Shown: positions 7,727 through 9,865 of the stretch, piece by piece
Position numbering within the stretch: position 1 is the first letter of the stretch
How the letters are laid out: every line of letters starts with the position of its first letter
Origin: JBQTIM01 sp052388135
Lineage (GTDB): Bacteria; Elusimicrobiota; Elusimicrobia; FEN-1173
Length of the DNA stretch: 9,865 bases
Reading direction: 5' to 3'
Assembly: GCA_052388135.1 (NCBI GenBank)
Contig: JBQTIM010000016.1
Coordinates: 1-9,865, forward strand
Notes under the pieces: model-generated
Seen by the model: only the letters and a program-made list of their open reading frames with translations
What the model was told of the DNA's origin: nothing
The model's database searches: none
Program-made: the position numbers and the translations under genes

Positions 7727-8765
7727 CGGAACGCGTCGCCGTGCTGGGCGCCGGCACCTGGGGCGCCACCCTGGGAGACCTCCTGGCGCGCAAGGGCCAC
7801 GACGTCTCCTTGTGGGAGTTTTTTCCCGAGGCCGCCGAAAAGCTCCGGCGGACGCGCAGCCTGGCCGTGATGCCCGCCTTGCGCCTGCACGAATCCGTGC
7901 GGGTCACCAGCGATTTGAACGAAGCCCTGAGCGGACGCTCCGCGGTGGTGAGCGCCGTACCCTCCGAGTTCGTGCGGCCCACCTGGAAGTCCGTGCGCGA
8001 AAAAAAGGCCTTCCCCGCGGGGGCCTGGGCCGTGAGCGTCACCAAGGGCATCGAAAACGAAACGTCCAAACGCATGACGGAGATCATCGTCGACGAGCTG
8101 CCCGAGGCGGCCGGCCGCGCGGCCGTCCTTTCGGGCCCCTCCACGCCGAGGAAGTGGCCGTGGGCATCCCCACGGCCGTGGTTTCCGCCGGACCCGCCGG
8201 CCTGCCGGAGAAGGTGCAGGACCTCTTCAACACGGAGTCCTTCCGCGTTTACACCAGCCCCGATTTCATCGGCGTCGAGCTGGGCGGCGCCCTTAAGAAC
8301 ATTTACGCCGTGGCCTGCGGCGCCTGCGACGGCCTCGGCCTGGGCGACAACACCAAGGCCGCCCTCATGACCCGCGGCCTCAACGAAATGGTGCAGATGG
8401 GCCTGGCCCTGGGCGCGCGCGGGCTCACGTTCTTCGGCCTCTCGGGCCTGGGGGACCTCATCGTCACCTGCGCTTCGCGCCATTCCCGCAACCGCCTGCT
8501 GGGGGAAAAGATCGGCGGGGGGAAACCCGTCAAGGAAGCGCTGGGCGAGATGACCATGGTGGCCGAAGGCCTTCGCGCCACGCGCAGCGCCCACGAGTTG
8601 GCCCGCCGGCGCGGGCTCGAGCTGCCCATCGTCAACGAGCTTTACCGCTGTCTCTACGAAGGCAAATCCGCCCAGGCGTCCATGCACGATTTGATGGTGC
8701 GGCCCGTCAGCGCCGAGATGGTCCACATCGAGCACGTCTTTCAGCAAAGAGGGGGACTCCCATGA
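7723..8765 (+). CDS. gpsA: NAD(P)+-dependent glycerol-3-phosphate dehydrogenase, frameshifted as sequenced
   Basis: GpsA reduces dihydroxyacetone phosphate to sn-glycerol-3-phosphate, the backbone used by PlsY and PgsA. The first part, 7723 to about 8142, begins MTERVAVLGAGTWGATLGD with the Rossmann GxGxxG loop and includes VTKGIE and LSGPS. The rest continues in the frame one base back, to the TGA at 8763-8765: AEEVAVGIPTAV, then GGALKNIYAVA with the catalytic lysine of the LKN motif, GLGLGDNTKAA and FFGLSGLGDLIVTC. Inserting one C next to 8140-8143 would restore the normal GPSHAEEVA and a protein of about 347 aa, the usual size. Since both halves show no further damage, an assembly or sequencing error is more likely than a recent mutation, but the sequence cannot decide. 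GGGAGGAG at 7713-7720 is a strong ribosome site, and the start overlaps the plsY stop as ATGA. Confidence 0.93.
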
Positions 8766-9019
8766 ACAAAGCCGGTCTTACGGAACAGGTGGCCAAGGTG
8801 GTGAGCACGCAGACCGAGGCCAAGGCCGCGGTGGAGCGGGTGTTCGAAGCGATGAGGAAATCCTTGCGCGACGGGGAAAAAGTGGTGGTGCAGGGCTTCG
8901 GCAGTTTCCACGTGGTGATGCGCAAGGGGAAGCCCGCCCGCAACCCCAGGACCGGCCAGCCCGTCATGATCCCGCCCCGCCGCCGGGTCAAGTTCAAGAT
9001 GGCGAAAGGGATGTTGTAA
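8762..9019 (+). CDS. HU/IHF-family DNA-binding protein
   Basis: An 85-aa histone-like nucleoid protein that binds and bends DNA as a dimer. It shows the family layout: an N-terminal helical part (NKAGLTEQVAKVVSTQTEA), the turn and strand VVVQGFGSF, and the basic beta-arm with RNPRTGQPVMIPPRR, in which RNP (60-62) carries the proline that wedges into DNA. It ends shortly after VKFK, a few residues shorter than typical HU. HU and the IHF subunits cannot be told apart safely here; a following merR-like gene recalls the ihfA neighbourhood of some Deltaproteobacteria, so I give no symbol. AGAGGGGG at 8748-8755 is a good ribosome site 6 nt before the ATG, and the ATGA overlap with gpsA points to cotranscription with it. 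Confidence 0.93.
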   Translation: MNKAGLTEQVAKVVSTQTEAKAAVERVFEAMRKSLRDGEKVVVQGFGSFHVVMRKGKPARNPRTGQPVMIPPRRRVKFKMAKGML

Positions 9020-9020
9020 G

Positions 9021-9110
9021 AAATCCAAAATTCAAAGACCAAAGTTCAAATCAAGCTTCAAACACCAAGCTCAAAGTTTTGATTTGAACGTTTAAATTTG
9101 GGCTTTGAAC
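9021..9110 (+). repeat. AT-rich imperfect inverted repeat built from TTCAAA motifs
   Basis: A sharp AT-rich island in GC-rich DNA. The left arm 9031-9054 and the reverse complement of 9079-9109 share TTCAAAG(A/C)CCAAA and then GTTCAAATCAA exactly, apart from a 7-nt insertion in the right arm. Variants of TTCAAA also recur in the loop. It starts right after the HU-like stop codon and ends before the merR-like gene. It could fold as a long hairpin in RNA or DNA. It lacks a clear T-run, so a terminator role is uncertain. Similar CAAA-rich intergenic blocks are, as I recall, common in environmental genomes. Confidence 0.65.
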
Positions 9111-9137
9111 TTGTTGTTTCGCCCCTTTTCCGTCGCG

Positions 9138-9166
9138 TTGACTTGGTCCCCCCGTTATGTTTCAAT
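9138..9166 (+). promoter_or_regulatory. Possible promoter of the merR-like gene
   Basis: TTGACT at 9138-9143 (five of six to the -35 consensus) is 17 bp from TTCAAT at 9161-9166 (four of six to the -10 consensus). The ATG at 9177 follows 10 nt later, so a transcript would have almost no leader, like hflX and plsY. The -10 is weak, and reading through from the HU-like gene is also possible. Confidence 0.33.
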
Positions 9167-9176
9167 ATGTTTCGGC

Positions 9177-9566
9177 ATGGATTTATCCCTCCTGGAAGAC
9201 AAGGAATATTTTTCCATAGGAGACGTCGGACGCATCGCGGGGGTCCGGCCCCACGTCCTCAGGTATTGGGAGTCGAAATTCGGCGCGCTCAAGCCGGGGC
9301 GGCGCGGGTCCGGCCACCGCAAGTTCACGCGCCGCGACGTGGAGGCGATCCTTCAAATCAAGGAGCTCCTCTACGACCGCCGTTTCACCATCACCGGCGC
9401 GAAGAAATTTCTGAAGGAGCGGGCCAAGCGCGGGCCCGCGCAGCTCCCGCTGGAGTTGGGCGAATCCGCCGCCGCCGTGGAGGCTCTCCGGGCGGTCAAG
9501 AAGGACATCGACGACCTTCTTCGCAGCCTGAAAGCCGCGGACTACTCCCCCGCCGAATCGCTTTAA
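9177..9566 (+). CDS. MerR-family transcriptional regulator
   Basis: A 129-aa protein with a winged helix-turn-helix of MerR type. SIGDVGRIAGVRPHVLRYWE at 13-32 holds the DNA-recognition helix and the family's RYWE. The wing follows with GHRKFTRRDVEAILQIKELL, and the C-terminal third (AVEALRAVKKDIDDLLRSL) is a likely dimerising helix. No cysteines suited to metal binding are seen, so this is not a metal sensor of the classic kind; no ligand domain exists. I choose the ATG at 9177 because the family resemblance begins there; a TTG at 9105 would add 24 unrelated residues that run into the AT-rich repeat. No ribosome site precedes it, which fits a leaderless start. Its target genes are unknown. 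The tandem RNA-like array begins 10 nt after the stop codon. Confidence 0.9.
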   Translation: MDLSLLEDKEYFSIGDVGRIAGVRPHVLRYWESKFGALKPGRRGSGHRKFTRRDVEAILQIKELLYDRRFTITGAKKFLKERAKRGPAQLPLELGESAAAVEALRAVKKDIDDLLRSLKAADYSPAESL

Positions 9567-9575
9567 CACGCTGAT

Positions 9576-9701
9576 CGAGCCCTCTTCCCGGGGCGTAGTG
9601 GTAGCGCACGGGGCCTCGCCGGCCCATGGCAAGGATGCCCACGCCTAATAACCGCGGCCCGGGGCCGCGGTCCCCCAAACTGCTTGGGGTGCGATTTTTT
9701 T
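9576..9701 (+). ncRNA. Putative structured RNA, unit 1 (tRNA 5'-half-like)
   Basis: The unit begins with a tRNA-Pro-like 5' end and a complete D-arm: GCGT 9593-9596, loop AGTGGTA, GCGC 9604-9607. What follows is not tRNA: a short hairpin CGG/CCG in the 13 nt from 9609, a stem GGCA/TGCC with loop AGGA at about 9628-9639, an 8-bp stem CCGCGGCC 9652-9659 with GGCCGCGG 9663-9670, and a terminator-like hairpin with T-run. There is no anticodon arm of 7-nt loop, no T-arm and no CCA. The strand is inferred from the D-arm and the T-run. Transcription is unproven. Confidence 0.5.
9673..9701 (+). terminator. Intrinsic terminator-like hairpin ending unit 1
   Basis: CCCCAA 9673-9678 pairs perfectly with TTGGGG 9684-9689 around loop ACTGC, followed after 5 nt by seven T residues at 9695-9701. 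The 5-nt gap before the T-run is longer than ideal. It could end transcription of unit 1 and also of the merR-like gene, which has no other terminator. Confidence 0.55.
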
Positions 9702-9836
9702 CGAGCCTTCTTCCCGGGGCGTAGCGTAGTGGTAGCGCACGAGGGCCCCTCGGCCCGTGGATAGGTAGCCCCCACAGATAATCGGCTGCCTAACGGCAGC
9801 CGAAGGTCCACACAGCTTGGGTCGCCTGAACTTTTT
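9702..9836 (+). ncRNA. Putative structured RNA, unit 2 (tRNA 5'-half-like)
   Basis: The unit has the same plan as unit 1. D-arm: GCGT 9724-9727, loop AGTGGTA, GCGC 9735-9738, preceded by CGGGGCG and TA as in tRNA. Where an anticodon arm should be, CGAGG 9740-9744 pairs with CCTCG 9748-9752 around a 3-nt loop, too small for an anticodon. Next come GTGG/CCAC around 9757-9776, a 9-bp stem TCGGCTGCC 9782-9790 with GGCAGCCGA 9795-9803, and a 3' end with a weaker hairpin and five T residues. No T-arm or CCA is present. Confidence 0.5.
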
Positions 9837-9865
9837 AGAGCCCTGTCACCGGGTCGTAGCGTAGT
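9837..9865 (+). ncRNA. Putative structured RNA, unit 3, cut by window edge
   Basis: Only the first 29 nt are visible: AGAGCC, then a changed lead ACCGGGTCG and the start of the D-arm, TAGCGTAGT. The 5-nt CGTAG present in unit 2 is kept. It cannot be told whether this is another short-form unit or the start of a true tRNA. Confidence 0.45.

Larger units (their letters stand above)
9576..9865 (+). repeat. Tandem array of 126-135 bp tRNA-like units
   Basis: Three consecutive units start with (C/A)GAGCC at 9576, 9702 and 9837, giving periods of 126 and 135. Units 1 and 2 share TTCCCGGGGCGTAG and then TGGTAGCGCACG exactly; unit 1 lacks 5 nt (CGTAG) between those blocks. The third copy is cut by the window edge and differs slightly (ACCGGGTCGTAGCGTAG). 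Past the 5' block the copies diverge much more in sequence than in layout. No ORF of note covers the array on either strand. Confidence 0.85.

Noticed and set aside
7293..8747. Long minus-strand ORF (484 codons) opposite plsY and gpsA
   Set aside because: Same reason: low-complexity composition and complete overlap with clear plus-strand genes.
9105..9176. Longer merR start at TTG 9105
   Set aside because: The extra 24 residues do not resemble MerR proteins and overlap the AT-rich repeat and the likely promoter.
9702..9836. Ordinary tRNA gene
   Set aside because: The D-arm fits, but the next hairpin has a 3-nt loop and there is no T-arm or 3' acceptor strand.
9576..9865. CRISPR array
   Set aside because: The units are over 120 bp with structured, related interiors; there are no short identical repeats with unrelated spacers.

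Overview
The window is a GC-rich bacterial chromosome segment with every gene I can support on the + strand. Core gene content (HflX, Der, PgsA, PlsY, GpsA, an HU/IHF-type protein, a MerR-type regulator) makes this a chromosomal backbone and not a plasmid or phage. The very long first protein, with a methyltransferase between metallopeptidase-like and membrane parts, suggests an uncultured lineage such as Elusimicrobiota or Omnitrophota. That assignment is a guess from style and gene order and was not tested.

Layout. Positions 1-3780 hold one huge ORF (about 1246 aa, open at the left edge). It combines two HExxH zincin-like motifs, two membrane regions and a class I SAM-methyltransferase domain, and its overall function is unknown. 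A 71-bp gap with a probable extended -10 promoter leads into a compact cluster, visibly richer in G/C at third codon positions: hflX (3852-5126), pgsA (5116-5688), der (5690-7093), plsY (7121-7726), gpsA (7723-8765), an HU/IHF-like gene (8762-9019). Neighbours overlap by 4-11 nt or are separated by 1-27 nt. After an AT-rich imperfect inverted repeat (about 9021-9110) comes a small MerR-like gene (9177-9566).

How the genes fit together. GpsA makes sn-glycerol-3-phosphate, PlsY acylates it, and PgsA joins glycerol-3-phosphate to CDP-diacylglycerol, so three steps of phospholipid synthesis sit together. They are interleaved with two ribosome-associated GTPases, HflX (splitting of stalled ribosomes) and Der (50S maturation). 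As sequenced, gpsA carries a one-base frameshift near 8140-8143; both halves otherwise look intact and conserved.

The most unusual part is the right end. From 9576 to the edge there are two full and one cut-off copy of a 126-135 bp tandem unit. Each unit opens with a sequence like the 5' half of a tRNA (proline-like acceptor start and D-arm) but has no anticodon arm of normal size, no T-arm and no CCA end. Instead it carries non-tRNA hairpins and ends in a T-run. One long hairpin sits at the same place in both full copies with a different sequence but intact pairing, the pattern expected of a selected RNA structure. I do not recognise it as a known RNA family. The array continues past the window.
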